A stretch of DNA of 64,000 bases from Candidatus Hydrogenedens sp. (lineage in GTDB: Bacteria > Hydrogenedentota > Hydrogenedentia > Hydrogenedentales > JAEUWI01). The notes below the pieces were generated by a model, which was not told where the DNA came from, searched no databases, and was given only the letters and a program-made list of their open reading frames with translations. The stretch is from the NCBI GenBank assembly GCA_016125095.1, contig WGMK01000013.1, forward strand, positions 124,001 to 188,000, given 5' to 3'. Of this stretch, positions 1 to 8,667 are shown piece after piece (within the stretch, counting starts at the first letter, position 1; each line of letters opens with the position of its first letter). A program made the position numbers and the translations under genes.

Positions 1-2097
1 ACGCTCGAACAGCTCGCGGCCGACTCGCTCGACCCCGGCAATCCCGACGTCGAAGTCGCCATGACGTTTCTGGTCTGTGGACCCTACGACGACGTGGGCA
101 ATCAGGACCCGGTGAAGGCCGCGCAGATACGCGCCGACGCCGTGGATGAGATGATCCGCACCACCAGCGAGGCCTTTCTCGGGCTCACGGTCGGCTGCGC
201 GCGCTGCCACGATCACAAGTTCGATCCCATCGCCGCGACGGACTACTACCGCATGTACGCCACCTTCGCCGGGGTATCGCACGGCGACCGCGAGGTGGCG
301 ACGAGGGAGCAGGAGCGCGAGCGCGCCGATCTCTTGAAGCCCCTGATTGATGCGCGCAACACCGCATCGGCCGAGCGTGATGCGTTCCAGCAGGCCATCG
401 TCGCCCGCAGCGAGGCAAGGGCGGCCGAATTGGAAGCGTTCTGGACGCGCCCCGCCGTATCCCGCAATCTCACGGAAGAAACGTTCCCGCCGGTGGAGGC
501 GCGCTTTGTGCGGCTCATGGCCGAAGGGCGCGACGATGATCCCTATGCCGTGTCGGGCTTCCGCATCGACGAGTTCGAGGCATGGACCGCGGAGGAGTCC
601 CCCCGCAATGTGGCCGCGGCGTCGACCGGGGCGACGGCCCGCGGGGCCAGCCGCGCGCCCGGCGATTTCGCGGACGCCTACGAGGCGGACCTGGCCATCG
701 ACGGGAAATACGGCGCCCGGTGGCAGGCGACGGGTCCGGAACTCGTCATCGAATTCGCCCAGCCCGAGACCATTGCGCGCGTGTCGTTTTCCAGCGACCG
801 CAACGCCGCGCTGGCAGAGGGGCATCCCGAGACGCCGTTCATTTCCGAATACCGCATCGAGGTGTCCATGGATGGCGAGGCGTGGACCGAGGTGGCGAAC
901 GCGCGCGACCGGAAACCCTCGAACGATCGGCACCGCCTCAAGCGGCTGATCGATAATGAAATCACGGCCGAGGAACGCGCGCGGCTGGCCGAGCTGGACG
1001 CGGCATCGGCCGCGGCCCAGGCGGCCGTGAATGCGGTGCCCCCGCTGCCGCGCCTGCGCGTGGGGCTGCTGCGCCAGCCCGATGCCGACCAGCACGTGTT
1101 TATCGGCGGCAGCCCGCAGCGGCCCGGCGATGCCGTCGTGCCCGCTAGCCTGTCCACGCTCGAATCCGCCGCGGGTGCCTATGCGCTGCCCGCGGACGCC
1201 CCGGAAAAAGAGCGCCGCCATGCGCTCGCGAAATGGATCACCCACAAGGACAATCCCCTGCCCGCGCGCGTGCTGGCCAACCGCCTCTGGCAATACCACT
1301 TCGGCACGGGCCTCGCCGATTCGCCCAGTGATTTCGGCTTCATGGGTTCGCCGCCCTCGCATCCGGCGCTGCTCGATTGGCTTGCGCGCGAACTGCAATT
1401 GCCCAGCATCAAGCCCGGCGGCGGCGACTATTCGTTGCCCGAGCGCATCGGCGAGGCTTGGCGCCTCAAGCGCATGCACAAGCTCATCATGCTGTCCGAT
1501 GCCTACCGCCGTTCCGCCGCGTGGAATGAAACCGCCGCCGCGTCCGACGCCGACAGCCGCCTGCTTTGGCGCTTCCCGCCGCGACGCCTCCGCGCCGAGG
1601 AACTGCGCGACACCATGCTGGAAATCGCCGGCGTGCTCGACACCCGCATGGGCGGTCCCGGTTTCCGCCTCTACAACTACCTGAACGACAACGTCTCCAC
1701 CTACGTGCCACTCAACGAATACGGCCCCGAGACCTACCGCCGCTCGGTCTACCACCAGCAGGCCCGCGCCATGTACGTCGATCTCGTCACTGATTTCGAT
1801 GCGCCCGACTGCGCCTTCTCCGTCGCCAAGCGCGTCGATACCACCACACCGCTGCAGGCCCTCACGCTGCTCAACCACGACTTCACGATGGAGATGGCCG
1901 ACGCCCTCGCTGCGCGCGTCCAGCGAGACGCCGGCCCCGAGTCGCGCGCTCAGCTCGCCCGCGCCTACGCCCTCGCCTTCAACCGCGCCCCGGCCCCCGA
2001 AGAACTCGACACCGCCACGACCCTCGTCGAAAAATACGGCATGCCCGCCTTCTGCCGCGCGCTGCTGAACGCCAACGAGCTGCTCTACCTGCAGTAG
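1..2097 (+). CDS. PSD1-type DUF1549/DUF1553 protein with discoidin-like insert, 5' truncated
   Basis: The frame is open at base 1 and the codons before the first ATG (61) already read as family sequence, so the true start lies outside the window. A CxxCH motif (CARCH, nt 196-210) lies in the DUF1549 end, the position where these planctomycete-type cytochrome-c-like proteins carry it. Residues about 145-285 (counted from nt 61) look like an F5/8-type-C (discoidin) carbohydrate-binding domain (AIDGKYGARWQA). The C-terminal half has DUF1553 hallmarks: VLANRLWQYHFGTGL, SPPSHPALLDWLA and TPLQALTLLN. Such proteins are usually secreted and are often encoded beside DUF1501 proteins in Planctomycetes and Hydrogenedentes. 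A role in binding or degrading polysaccharides is inferred in the literature but not proven. Family assignment is secure; the exact activity is not. Confidence 0.88.
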   Translation, partial: TLEQLAADSLDPGNPDVEVAMTFLVCGPYDDVGNQDPVKAAQIRADAVDEMIRTTSEAFLGLTVGCARCHDHKFDPIAATDYYRMYATFAGVSHGDREVATREQERERADLLKPLIDARNTASAERDAFQQAIVARSEARAAELEAFWTRPAVSRNLTEETFPPVEARFVRLMAEGRDDDPYAVSGFRIDEFEAWTAEESPRNVAAASTGATARGASRAPGDFADAYEADLAIDGKYGARWQATGPELVIEFAQPETIARVSFSSDRNAALAEGHPETPFISEYRIEVSMDGEAWTEVANARDRKPSNDRHRLKRLIDNEITAEERARLAELDAASAAAQAAVNAVPPLPRLRVGLLRQPDADQHVFIGGSPQRPGDAVVPASLSTLESAAGAYALPADAPEKERRHALAKWITHKDNPLPARVLANRLWQYHFGTGLADSPSDFGFMGSPPSHPALLDWLARELQLPSIKPGGGDYSLPERIGEAWRLKRMHKLIMLSDAYRRSAAWNETAAASDADSRLLWRFPPRRLRAEELRDTMLEIAGVLDTRMGGPGFRLYNYLNDNVSTYVPLNEYGPETYRRSVYHQQARAMYVDLVTDFDAPDCAFSVAKRVDTTTPLQALTLLNHDFTMEMADALAARVQRDAGPESRAQLARAYALAFNRAPAPEELDTATTLVEKYGMPAFCRALLNANELLYLQ

Positions 2098-2134
2098 GCC
2101 CTCTCCCTTGCGGCCTGGCGGCCTTGGAGAGGGC
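2098..2134 (+). terminator. Possible terminator hairpin after the PSD1 gene
   Basis: A 9-bp perfect inverted repeat (GCCCTCTCC at 2098-2106 with GGAGAGGGC at 2126-2134) begins directly after the TAG stop. The downstream T-run (2150-2153) is short and 15 bases away, so it may be only a palindrome. Confidence 0.35.
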
Positions 2135-2158
2135 AAGACTCGCTTGCGCTTTTAATTA

Positions 2159-2275
2159 GGGAGCTTGCTCCCGGCGCGTGGAAGGCGGACTCAATCCTGC
2201 ATCCTGGCGACGGGAGCTACACGCTCCCTAGTCAAAGCGGCAGCCCGCTGCCGCAGTCCAAGGCGGCAAAGCCGC
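2159..2275. repeat. Cluster of four short palindromes
   Basis: Four small perfect hairpins occur within 117 bp. GGGAGC/GCTCCC pairs at 2159-2172 and again at 2212-2228. GCGGCAGC/GCTGCCGC pairs at 2237-2254, and GCGGC/GCCGC at 2263-2275. No reading frame here looks coding. This resembles the REP-like palindrome clusters common in intergenic DNA of environmental bacteria. Confidence 0.6.
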
Positions 2276-2308
2276 AAGGCCCGCCAAACCGGCATCAACG
2301 TGCCCGCA

Positions 2309-2348
2309 CGGTGGGGCGAGACTCCGTCGAGGCAGGATGGCTCGACGG
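2309..2348. repeat. Dispersed repeat copy (GTGGGGCGAGACTCCGTCGA family)
   Basis: The 20-mer GTGGGGCGAGACTCCGTCGA at 2311-2330 recurs at 61498-61517 and 61644-61663. Here CCGTCGAG (2324-2331) can pair with CTCGACGG (2341-2348), followed by a T-run at 2350-2355, so this copy could also act as a terminator. Confidence 0.6.
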
Positions 2349-2421
2349 CTTTTTTCAGCAGCACGACTCAGACAGGCCCGATATTCCAGCCACCTAAGAT
2401 CGGTTTTTTCTTATCGAAGCC

Positions 2422-2450
2422 TTGAAAATTAATTTTAAGGATGGTATAAC
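2422..2450 (+). promoter_or_regulatory. Sigma70-type promoter of the DUF4143 ATPase gene
   Basis: TTGAAA (2422-2427) and TATAAC (2445-2450) are separated by 17 bp in a locally AT-rich stretch, 30 bp upstream of the GTG start at 2481. Confidence 0.6.
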
Positions 2451-2480
2451 ATAACTAAAATGCACTCCTAAGGAGATCTG

Positions 2481-3914
2481 GTGGAGATTTCATCCGAAAG
2501 GCTCATTGGTATCTTGCGCCAGTACAACCCTTGGTGGAACGGACGATCCGTCTCGGGGCTGCCGCAGTGGCAGCGCGCGGCCTTCCGCGAAGTGTACTCA
2601 TGGATGCAATCCCCTCCGGCGCCCCGTGCAGTCCTGTTGAGTGGCGCGCGCCAGACCGGCAAGACGACTTTGGCACGGCAATGCATCCAGCAACTGCTCG
2701 CCGACGGCGTGCCGCCACGCAACATTCTGTACGTCACCCTCGATGAACCCCTGCTCAAGCTTTCCGATCTCGATGCGATCGTTGCGCTCTGGCAAAACAG
2801 CGAGCCGCCCGAAGCGGGCCTGCGCTATCTCTTTCTCGACGAAATTCAATACGCACGGGACTGGCAGACTTGGCTGAAACTTCAGGTCGATTTCCATCCA
2901 GATCAGCGGATACTCGTGACCGGCTCGGCCACGCCACTCGCTACAGAACGCCAAGAGTCCGGGGTCGGGCGCTGGCACACTATCCGCCTCGCTACCTTGT
3001 CTTTCTACGAATATTTACGCATTCGGGGGATCGACGACATGCGCGTGCCCCCCTTCGAAGATTTGAGCGATATCGCGGCGCTACCCAAGTCCGACCTCGC
3101 GCGCATCGGCGAGAACGCGCAGGCGTTGGTGCCCTTTTTTAACGAATACCTCATGCGCGGCGGCTTCCCGCAATGCGCCTTGGTAGCGTCCGTCGAGATT
3201 GCCCAGCGGCTTCTACGCGAAGACATTGTCGACAAAGTTCTCAAGCGCGACATGACCGCCATTTTCGGGGTGCGGCACATACAAGAGCTTGAACATCTCT
3301 TTCTCTATCTCTGCCTGCACGACGGCGGGCTGCTCGATATGAAGGCCTTGTGCAGTTCGCTGCACTTGAACCGGCAGACCGTGAGCAATTTCCTCGAACT
3401 GCTCGAGGCCGCGCATCTCATTCACCGGCTCCGGCAATACGGCTACGGCAAGGAAGTGCTGCGCGGAAAATACAAGGTCTACCTCACCGATGCGGCCATC
3501 GCCCCCAGCGTGCTGCTGCGGGGCCGCGCCATGCTCGAAGACGCGACCGAAATGGGGCAGGCCGTGGAGACCGCCGTGTTCAAGCACTTGTGCACGCAGT
3601 ACCAAGGTGCAGGGCCCAGGTTTTCCTATTGGCGGGGCAAAGGCGGTGTGGAGGTCGATGTGATTGCGGAATTCGGCGGCCGAATTATGCCCTTCGAAGT
3701 GAAGTACCGGGAGCAGGATACCCGGGGCAAGAACCTGCGCGGCATCCGGCAATTCTGCCTCGAGCGGAATGTGGAGCTGGGCTACGTCGTTACCAAGCGG
3801 CATTCGGATTTCGAGGTGACACCCCTCGCCCCGGATACTGAAGGCCGGCTGCTGAAAATACCGGCACCGCTGTTCTGCTATTGGCTTGGTGAGTCGGAAA
3901 TCCAAACCGGGTAG
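2481..3914 (+). CDS. AAA ATPase with C-terminal DUF4143 domain
   Basis: This is a 477-residue ATPase. The Walker A motif is GARQTGKTTL near residues 56-65, the Walker B motif is YLFLDEIQ near 115-122, and a sensor-like VTGSAT follows near 147. The middle third holds a winged-helix-like segment (LHLNRQTVSNFLELLEAAHLI). The C-terminus has the DUF4143 signature GVEVDVIAEF...PFEVKY, whose D...E-x-K pattern is reminiscent of PD-(D/E)XK nucleases. The GTG start is set by AAGGAG (2470-2475) five bases upstream. These proteins are frequent, often variably present genes of unclear function; a link to mobile or toxin-like loci has been suggested for the family. Here it stands alone with its own promoter, next to palindromic repeats, which fits a recently acquired single gene (inference). 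Confidence 0.88.
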   Translation: MEISSERLIGILRQYNPWWNGRSVSGLPQWQRAAFREVYSWMQSPPAPRAVLLSGARQTGKTTLARQCIQQLLADGVPPRNILYVTLDEPLLKLSDLDAIVALWQNSEPPEAGLRYLFLDEIQYARDWQTWLKLQVDFHPDQRILVTGSATPLATERQESGVGRWHTIRLATLSFYEYLRIRGIDDMRVPPFEDLSDIAALPKSDLARIGENAQALVPFFNEYLMRGGFPQCALVASVEIAQRLLREDIVDKVLKRDMTAIFGVRHIQELEHLFLYLCLHDGGLLDMKALCSSLHLNRQTVSNFLELLEAAHLIHRLRQYGYGKEVLRGKYKVYLTDAAIAPSVLLRGRAMLEDATEMGQAVETAVFKHLCTQYQGAGPRFSYWRGKGGVEVDVIAEFGGRIMPFEVKYREQDTRGKNLRGIRQFCLERNVELGYVVTKRHSDFEVTPLAPDTEGRLLKIPAPLFCYWLGESEIQTG

Positions 3915-3943
3915 GCTTGCGTCACACAAGGAGTACCACACGC

Positions 3944-4366
3944 ATGACCCTGCATGATCTCATTCCCGTGCTTCAGGTCGCGATCGGCCCCGTCATCCTG
4001 GTGTCGGGTGTGGGGCTGCTGCTACTCTCGATGACAAACCGATTCGGCCGCATCATCGACCGTACACGCCAGATGGTGGCCGAGCCCAGCGTCAGCAGCG
4101 CCGCGCAGTTGGAAATCCTCATGCGGCGCGCGCATTTGCTTCGGGCAGCCATCGCGCTCGGCGCGCTCAGCGTGCTGCTCGCCGCGGTGCTCATCATCGT
4201 GTTCTTCACCGCCGCCGCGTTTCACATGGAAATCGCGCCCGCAGTCGCCACCCTCTTCATCGCCTGCATGCTCGCGCTCATCGGCGCGCTCCTGCTCTTC
4301 ATGGGCGACTTCAATCTCTCCCTCACCGCCCTCAAGCTCGAAGTCGACGCCGCCCGGCGGGGGTAG
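3944..4366 (+). CDS. DUF2721 family small membrane protein
   Basis: The 140-residue product has a hydrophobic N-terminal helix (about residues 8-30), a basic loop (RFGRIIDRTRQ) and two further membrane helices (about 68-93 and 98-122). This is the layout of DUF2721 proteins. ATG 3944 is preferred over an in-frame TTG at 3917 because AAGGAG (3928-3933) lies 10 bases before it. It begins 29 bases after the ATPase stop, so co-transcription is likely. The function of the family is unknown; it is probably an inner-membrane protein. Confidence 0.8.
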   Translation: MTLHDLIPVLQVAIGPVILVSGVGLLLLSMTNRFGRIIDRTRQMVAEPSVSSAAQLEILMRRAHLLRAAIALGALSVLLAAVLIIVFFTAAAFHMEIAPAVATLFIACMLALIGALLLFMGDFNLSLTALKLEVDAARRG

Positions 4367-4370
4367 GCCC

Positions 4371-5045
4371 CTACTCGCCCAGCGCCGCGGCCACGGCTTC
4401 GGCTACCAGCTTCACCTGCGCCTTCTTGCCGTCTTCGTTGAAATGCACGCCGTCGCCGGAGAAGTGGTCGGCGTGTTCTGCGGCGGGGGTGTGGAGGTCG
4501 TCGAGCGGAATGCCGGCGGACTGGCAGATTTCCGTGGCGATGGCGTTGCGGGCGGCCACGCGCGGGGCGCTGTCGGCCATGCCGCCGCTGGGCTGCACGG
4601 GCGTCGTCAGCGCGCAAATCAGCTTCGCCTTGGGGGCCTGTTCGCGCAGGGCATCCACCAGCCGCTGAAATCCCGCGCGGTATTCGTCTTCCGTGTAGTC
4701 CCAGCCATGCAGGCCGTTGTTGAAATGAATCACGGCGAAGTCGTACTGCCCCAGCACCAGCGCGAGTTCCTGAAAGAAAACCGGATCGCACACGCTGCGC
4801 GAGGTGGTCAGACGCCCGCAATAGGCCTTGCCGTCGAGCGCGCTCTCCACGCCGGGAAAATAGCCGCGCGTAATCGAATCGCCTATCAGCAGCACCCGGG
4901 GCAGCGCGTCCTTCTCGGCATCGGTAAACCAGATGTCGCACCACTCGATGCGCTCCCGGTGCAGGGCGGGCGCGGCATTGTCGGCCTGCGCCAGGGGCGC
5001 ACACAGGGCAGCGGCAACAAATGAAAGAACCAGCAAAGCGCGCAT
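4371..5045 (-). CDS. Secreted SGNH/GDSL-type hydrolase
   Basis: This 224-residue protein has a signal peptide (MRALLVLSFVAAALCAPLAQA). The SGNH block I is LLIGDSITRG, with the Ser nucleophile in GDSI. A block-III-like segment reads HFNNGLHG, and the C-terminal DGVHFN supplies the Asp and His of the triad. Family members are esterases or lipases, often acting on acetylated carbohydrates, and this one should act in the periplasm or outside the cell. GGGGAG lies a few bases before the ATG. It converges on the DUF2721 gene with only 4 bp between stops. The substrate cannot be told from sequence. Confidence 0.88.
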   Translation of the reverse strand: MRALLVLSFVAAALCAPLAQADNAAPALHRERIEWCDIWFTDAEKDALPRVLLIGDSITRGYFPGVESALDGKAYCGRLTTSRSVCDPVFFQELALVLGQYDFAVIHFNNGLHGWDYTEDEYRAGFQRLVDALREQAPKAKLICALTTPVQPSGGMADSAPRVAARNAIATEICQSAGIPLDDLHTPAAEHADHFSGDGVHFNEDGKKAQVKLVAEAVAAALGE

Positions 5046-5111
5046 GACGAATCTCCCCGGGGTTGTGGGGGAGACGCTACCGGATGGGGCCGGCGCGCGG
5101 CAAGGCGGAAC

Positions 5112-6437
5112 CTAATTGGCCGCGGGGGCGTCCTTCGCGCGCAGCACCAGCATCGTCTGGTCGTCGTCCTGGTGCTGGCCCGCCTCGTGCGCGCGCAGCC
5201 GCTCGACGATGTCGTCCAGCGATTGCTGCGCCGAGCGGCCGCACACGCCCAGCGATTGCATCAACCGCTCCGTGCCGAACATCTCCGCGCCGCGGCTGCG
5301 CGCCTCGGTGATGCCGTCGGTATAGAGCAGCATGCACTGGCCCGGCTCGAGCACCACCGACTCGGTCGTGTAGTTCGTCTCCGGCAGAATGCCCAGCGGA
5401 ATCCCTTCCAGTAGCGGCATGTTCAGCACCGTGCCGCATTCCCGGCGCAGCAGCGGGGGAGGGTGCCCGGCCGAGGCCCAGGTGATGCTCCCGTCCCGCG
5501 GATCGTACACCGCAGCAATCGCTGTCACGAAAGCGTTGTACACCCGCTTCGTCAGCAGGTGCCGGTTCAGGTAGTGCAGCACGTCCGAGGGCGATTCCGG
5601 CGCGCCGGGAAAGCTGTGCAGCAGCGCCGAAAGCATGGCCACCAGCACGGCCGCAGAAGGTCCATGGCCCGACGCATCCGCCACGAGGATCAGCCAGCGC
5701 GGGTCTTCGGCACTGGCGCCCTGCAGCGAACGCACGCGCAGCAGATCGTAATAGTCGCCGCCCGCCCGGTCGTAGGTCTCATACATCGCCGCCAGGTCCA
5801 GCCCGTCGACACGCGGCAGTTTCTGCGGCAGCATCGAACGCTGGATGTTCGCGATCTCGTCCACCTGCCGCTGGATGTATTCGTTCGCCTCGTACACCTC
5901 CCGCGTCAGGCGCTTCAGGTTCGTGATACCGCCCATCAGGTTTACCTGCAGCGCCCACATCTCGATATCGCGATCGTCGAACTGGTCGGTCCGCGTGTGC
6001 AGGAAGATCGCCCAGTTCGTCGCGATGCCCTGGTCGAACACCGGAAACGCCACCAGCGTGCGGTAGCCCGCCAGTTGTACCCCCAGCACCGGGTCGTCCG
6101 GCAGGTTCAGGTTCCGGGTCACATAGGGCTTGCCGCTGGCAATGATATCGCCGATGAATCCGCCCTCGTGTGCCCGCGCATCGCGTCCCGCGAAGAGCGT
6201 ATCGTGAATGCCTTCCCAGTGCGCGCCGCGTTCGTGCAGCAGCCGCATCACCCGGTATTGCCCGGCCGGCACCCCGCGCATCGACACCGATATCAGGCCC
6301 TGATCATTAAAGAGCCGCCGCATCGAGGTCGCGTATTCCTGCACCGAGCGCACGGGGTCGGTGTCCTTGCTCAGGGCGCGGACCATGTCCACGATGTTGT
6401 CGAGCCGCTCTTGCAGGCGGGCGGGTGGGGCGCTCAT
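5112..6437 (-). CDS. GAF domain-SpoIIE/PP2C-type serine phosphatase (RsbU-like)
   Basis: The 441-residue product has an N-terminal GAF-like sensor (about residues 20-175), a short helical linker (VYEANEYIQRQVDEIANIQ) and a PP2C/SpoIIE phosphatase domain. The linker is followed by RSMLPQKLP, the usual entry to RsbU-type domains. Metal-binding motifs are intact: AGGDYYD, VADASGHG and LYTDGITEAR. Such enzymes dephosphorylate anti-sigma-factor antagonists (STAS proteins) in partner-switching stress pathways. No STAS or RsbW-like gene is in view, so the partner is unknown. The start overlaps the end of the phospholipase D-like gene by 4 bp (ATGA), so the two are translationally coupled. Confidence 0.9.
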   Translation of the reverse strand: MSAPPARLQERLDNIVDMVRALSKDTDPVRSVQEYATSMRRLFNDQGLISVSMRGVPAGQYRVMRLLHERGAHWEGIHDTLFAGRDARAHEGGFIGDIIASGKPYVTRNLNLPDDPVLGVQLAGYRTLVAFPVFDQGIATNWAIFLHTRTDQFDDRDIEMWALQVNLMGGITNLKRLTREVYEANEYIQRQVDEIANIQRSMLPQKLPRVDGLDLAAMYETYDRAGGDYYDLLRVRSLQGASAEDPRWLILVADASGHGPSAAVLVAMLSALLHSFPGAPESPSDVLHYLNRHLLTKRVYNAFVTAIAAVYDPRDGSITWASAGHPPPLLRRECGTVLNMPLLEGIPLGILPETNYTTESVVLEPGQCMLLYTDGITEARSRGAEMFGTERLMQSLGVCGRSAQQSLDDIVERLRAHEAGQHQDDDQTMLVLRAKDAPAAN

Positions 6438-7798
6438 GGTCGTATCAGTTTATCCATCGCGTTCAGGTAGCGCGCGGCCAGCGGCGCGCTTTCGATGATG
6501 AGAACGTTCTCGTCGTTCTCTGTATTCGCAGCACGGCTCAGGTTATAACTGCCCGTCACCACCGTCGTCGCGTCCACAATAATCACCTTGTGGTGCATCA
6601 TCGCTTCGTTCTGGTCGATATAGATCTCTGCGCCCCGCCCCGCCAGCCACTCGTCGCGGCTGTATTCGCTGCCCGCCTGCGCCGCCTCGAAGATGCCCCG
6701 CACATGCGCGCCGTACACCATTCGCGCCAGCATCGCCTCGGCAATCGGCTCGCTGGTAAAGCTGAACACCATGAAATCGATGCGCGAATCCGCTGCGGCG
6801 ATCTCCGTGATAATCTCGTTCTCCACGCGGTCTTCCGGCGCGAAGTAATTCTCGATGCGTGCGCCCTGTATCAGTACCCGCGGAAACGGCGTCTCGCTCG
6901 GCGAACGCCGCCCGAAGAGGTGCGCGTCGAACATTTCCTCGAACTCCGCGGCGTAGTTCGCCACGATCTCCGGCGACTCAATGCGCAATGAATTGTTGAA
7001 GTTGCGGTAGAAACCGTTGTCCGTAAAATTCGTCGAGCCGGTCCACACATACTTGCGATCCACCACGCAGAACTTGTCGTGCATCAGGCCGGACTGTTCG
7101 TCGAACACGATGGGCACGCTGCCGTTCTGCAGCGATTCGATCGCGGGGTTGTCCTTGTAATCCGACTCCGCCACGATGCCTACGCTCACACCGCGCTCGC
7201 GCGCTGCGATCATCGCGGCGACAAAGGGTTCGTGATCGATTTCATGGCAGGCGCAATTCACCGAGGTGGTCGCCGCATCGATAAGCGCGATTAGCTCATG
7301 CTCCAGCCCCCGGTCTTCGTCCGGCTGCACGGGGCCGAAGAACACCTCGATGCCTTCCACGCCGGAAGGACCGCCCGTGCCGGAATCCAGCATCGCGCTC
7401 GCGGTTTTCAGCAGCTCCGTGTAGTTGGGCACCTGGCCCGGGCGGGCCGCCAGGTCGCGCTCCGCCATCCCCTTAATGCGCAGGCTGCCGTCGGTGATCC
7501 AGCGCTGCTGGTTGTTCATCCAGTCCGAAGACCGCTTGCGCGCCTGCTCGAGCGCGTCCTTGGCGAAATCGAAGGCCCGGCCCGGCTGCGCCACCGGCAT
7601 AATGGCCCGCCGAACGAAACGCGTCACGCCCCGGTCGCTGTCGCCCAGCCAGGATATCGCCTCGCCCGCTTGCTCCGACAATTCCGCCTGCGTGCCCCCG
7701 CGCTGGAAATGCCAGCCGACATACCCCGAAACGCCCAGACCCGCCGCCAGAAACAGCAGCACCACGATTCGGATCAGTCGGTTCAGCCAGCTACGCAT
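6434..7798 (-). CDS. Phospholipase D-like protein with N-terminal membrane anchor
   Basis: This 454-residue protein carries two complete HKD motifs (HxKx4D): HDKFCVVD followed by GSTNF in the first half, and HHKVIIVD followed by GSYNLS near the C-terminus. The N-terminus (RLIRIVVLLFLAAGLGVSGYV) is a signal anchor, so the catalytic part is probably periplasmic. PLD superfamily members with this layout include cardiolipin synthases and PLD-type nucleases; sequence alone does not decide between them. It is the first gene of a two-gene unit with the downstream GAF-SpoIIE phosphatase (4-bp overlap). Confidence 0.88.
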   Translation of the reverse strand: MRSWLNRLIRIVVLLFLAAGLGVSGYVGWHFQRGGTQAELSEQAGEAISWLGDSDRGVTRFVRRAIMPVAQPGRAFDFAKDALEQARKRSSDWMNNQQRWITDGSLRIKGMAERDLAARPGQVPNYTELLKTASAMLDSGTGGPSGVEGIEVFFGPVQPDEDRGLEHELIALIDAATTSVNCACHEIDHEPFVAAMIAARERGVSVGIVAESDYKDNPAIESLQNGSVPIVFDEQSGLMHDKFCVVDRKYVWTGSTNFTDNGFYRNFNNSLRIESPEIVANYAAEFEEMFDAHLFGRRSPSETPFPRVLIQGARIENYFAPEDRVENEIITEIAAADSRIDFMVFSFTSEPIAEAMLARMVYGAHVRGIFEAAQAGSEYSRDEWLAGRGAEIYIDQNEAMMHHKVIIVDATTVVTGSYNLSRAANTENDENVLIIESAPLAARYLNAMDKLIRP

Positions 7799-7889
7799 GG
7801 CCGGAAGCGTAGCAGGTTTCGCGGCCGCTTCGCGATACCCGGGATCGTCCGGAATCGGCGGCGGATGCTTTGCAACTGCTGCGGTCTGC

Positions 7890-7920
7890 TTGCAGAATCC
7901 GGCAATCTACGTGGTATAAT
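7890..7920 (+). promoter_or_regulatory. Promoter of the HTH-EIIA gene
   Basis: A perfect TATAAT at 7915-7920 is preceded by TTGCAG (7890-7895) with a 19-bp spacer, which is slightly long. The ATG lies at 7966, giving a leader of about 40 bases. The divergent phospholipase D-like gene starts at 7798. Confidence 0.55.
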
Positions 7921-7965
7921 TCCCCGGTTTGTCCCGCATTTTCGTCTAGAGAGGATGTTGTCCGC

Positions 7966-8616
7966 ATGTCCGACCACGAGATTCTCACGCTGGAAGAAGT
8001 CGCCGATTACCTGCGGGTGTCCGAGCGCACCGTGTACGACTGGGCGAACAAGGGCGATATCCCCTGCGGGAAAATCGGCACCACCTGGCGCTTCAAGCGC
8101 AGCGAAATCGAACGCTGGGTGGATCAGAAGCTCGTGCAAAAGCCCCGCAACGGCCGCACCGAAAACGTGACCATCCGCGACGTGCTGCTGCCCGAGCACG
8201 TCGTGCTGCTGAGCGCCGAGCGCAAGGCCGACGCGCTCGAGGCTCTCGTCGATATCGCCGCCTCCTCGCCCCTGGCCAAACACCGCGACGAGATTCTGCG
8301 CGAGGTATTCGCCCGCGAGGCCCTCATGAGCACCGGCATCGGCTGCGGCATCGGCGTGCCCCACGTGCGCCTCGGCGGCGTGCGCGACCTGTTCATGGCC
8401 GTCGCCATCAACGAACACCCCCTGCCCGACTACGAGGCGCTCGACGGCGAGCCCGTCCGCATCATCTGCCTCGTGGCCGCACGCGAAGACCAGCACGCCC
8501 TCTATCTCAAAACCCTCGCCGCCATCAGCAAGACCCTCAAGGAAGACGAGACCCGCCTCGCCCTGCTCAACGCCGCCAACCCCGCCGAGGCCTACAAGCT
8601 CTTGGTCAAGGGGTGA
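7966..8616 (+). CDS. Excisionase-type HTH domain fused to PTS EIIA (Ntr-type)
   Basis: The 216-residue product has an N-terminal MerR/excisionase-like winged helix (residues about 5-55: LTLEEVADYLRVSERTVYDW, then GTTWRFKRSEIERW). A PTS EIIA domain of the fructose/PtsN class follows (about 65-210). The phospho-acceptor His sits in GIGVPHVRL, the usual EIIA(Ntr) context. The fusion implies DNA binding controlled by phosphorylation from HPr or NPr (inference). No EI, HPr or EIIBC gene is in the window. ATG 7966 is chosen because a purine-rich GAGAGGA lies about 10 bases upstream and the HTH begins directly after it. Confidence 0.87.
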   Translation: MSDHEILTLEEVADYLRVSERTVYDWANKGDIPCGKIGTTWRFKRSEIERWVDQKLVQKPRNGRTENVTIRDVLLPEHVVLLSAERKADALEALVDIAASSPLAKHRDEILREVFAREALMSTGIGCGIGVPHVRLGGVRDLFMAVAINEHPLPDYEALDGEPVRIICLVAAREDQHALYLKTLAAISKTLKEDETRLALLNAANPAEAYKLLVKG

Positions 8617-8667
8617 AGCTGGAGTCTGCTCGTAGGACAGGCGAAGGAATATCGAGAGCCCGCATAC

